Source of the DNA: Akkermansia muciniphila
Lineage (GTDB): Bacteria; Verrucomicrobiota; Verrucomicrobiia; Verrucomicrobiales; Akkermansiaceae
Direction: 5' to 3'
Assembly (NCBI GenBank): GCA_945870545.1
Contig: CAMBTF010000155.1
Span: forward strand, 1 to 5,260
DNA: 5,260 nt
Shown piece after piece: positions 5,251 through 5,260 of the stretch. Both the position numbers and the translations under genes were made by a program. Below the pieces are notes generated by a model. It saw only the letters and a program-made list of their open reading frames with translations. It ran no database searches and was not told the origin of the DNA. Every line of letters starts with the position of its first letter. The first letter of the stretch is position 1.

Positions 5251-5260
5251 GCCATACCTA

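Overview
The window looks like chromosomal DNA from a high-GC, free-living bacterium. My best guess is Verrucomicrobiota or a relative, based on the rhamnulokinase/phosphodiesterase pair, the several type II toxin-antitoxin (TA) modules, and a short dispersed-type repeat of the 'acggatt...acacggat' kind that I associate with that group. This is a guess; no marker gene is present. All genes that I accept lie on the minus strand, so they read from high to low coordinates.

In transcriptional order there is a VapBC module (antitoxin 5250-4969, PIN toxin 4979-4575, overlapping by 11 nt). After 45 bp comes rhamnulokinase rhaB (4529-3039), then after 6 nt an alkaline-phosphatase-superfamily phosphodiesterase (3032-1698); these two form an operon. 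A 258-bp gap follows, which carries an imperfect inverted repeat with 3.5 copies of a 10-bp unit. Next is a second TA module: a TIGR02574-type antitoxin (1439-1227) whose stop overlaps the start of a RelE/ParE-type toxin (1230-928). Directly after the toxin is a broken second copy of the 3' end of the phosphodiesterase gene (914-680). Finally there is a third, lower-GC module: HigB toxin (509-189), then the start of HigA antitoxin (176-1), which runs off the window.

The metabolic core is sugar catabolism: RhaB phosphorylates L-rhamnulose. The coupled phosphodiesterase has no obvious assigned step. The rest is accessory DNA on both sides of the operon.

The most interesting structure is a pair of 168-bp direct repeats (747-914 and 1771-1938, 160/168 identical, no indels) exactly 1,024 bp apart. 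They are the near-terminal part of the phosphodiesterase gene. Identity collapses abruptly in the last 22-24 codons, so the gene has two different tails: one on the full-length copy and one on the displaced fragment. This is the architecture expected if a 1,024-bp segment carrying a TA module and a substitute 3' gene end had entered the gene and displaced the old 3' end, in the way that integrative elements restore their target gene. No recombinase is visible, so homologous recombination is at least as likely.
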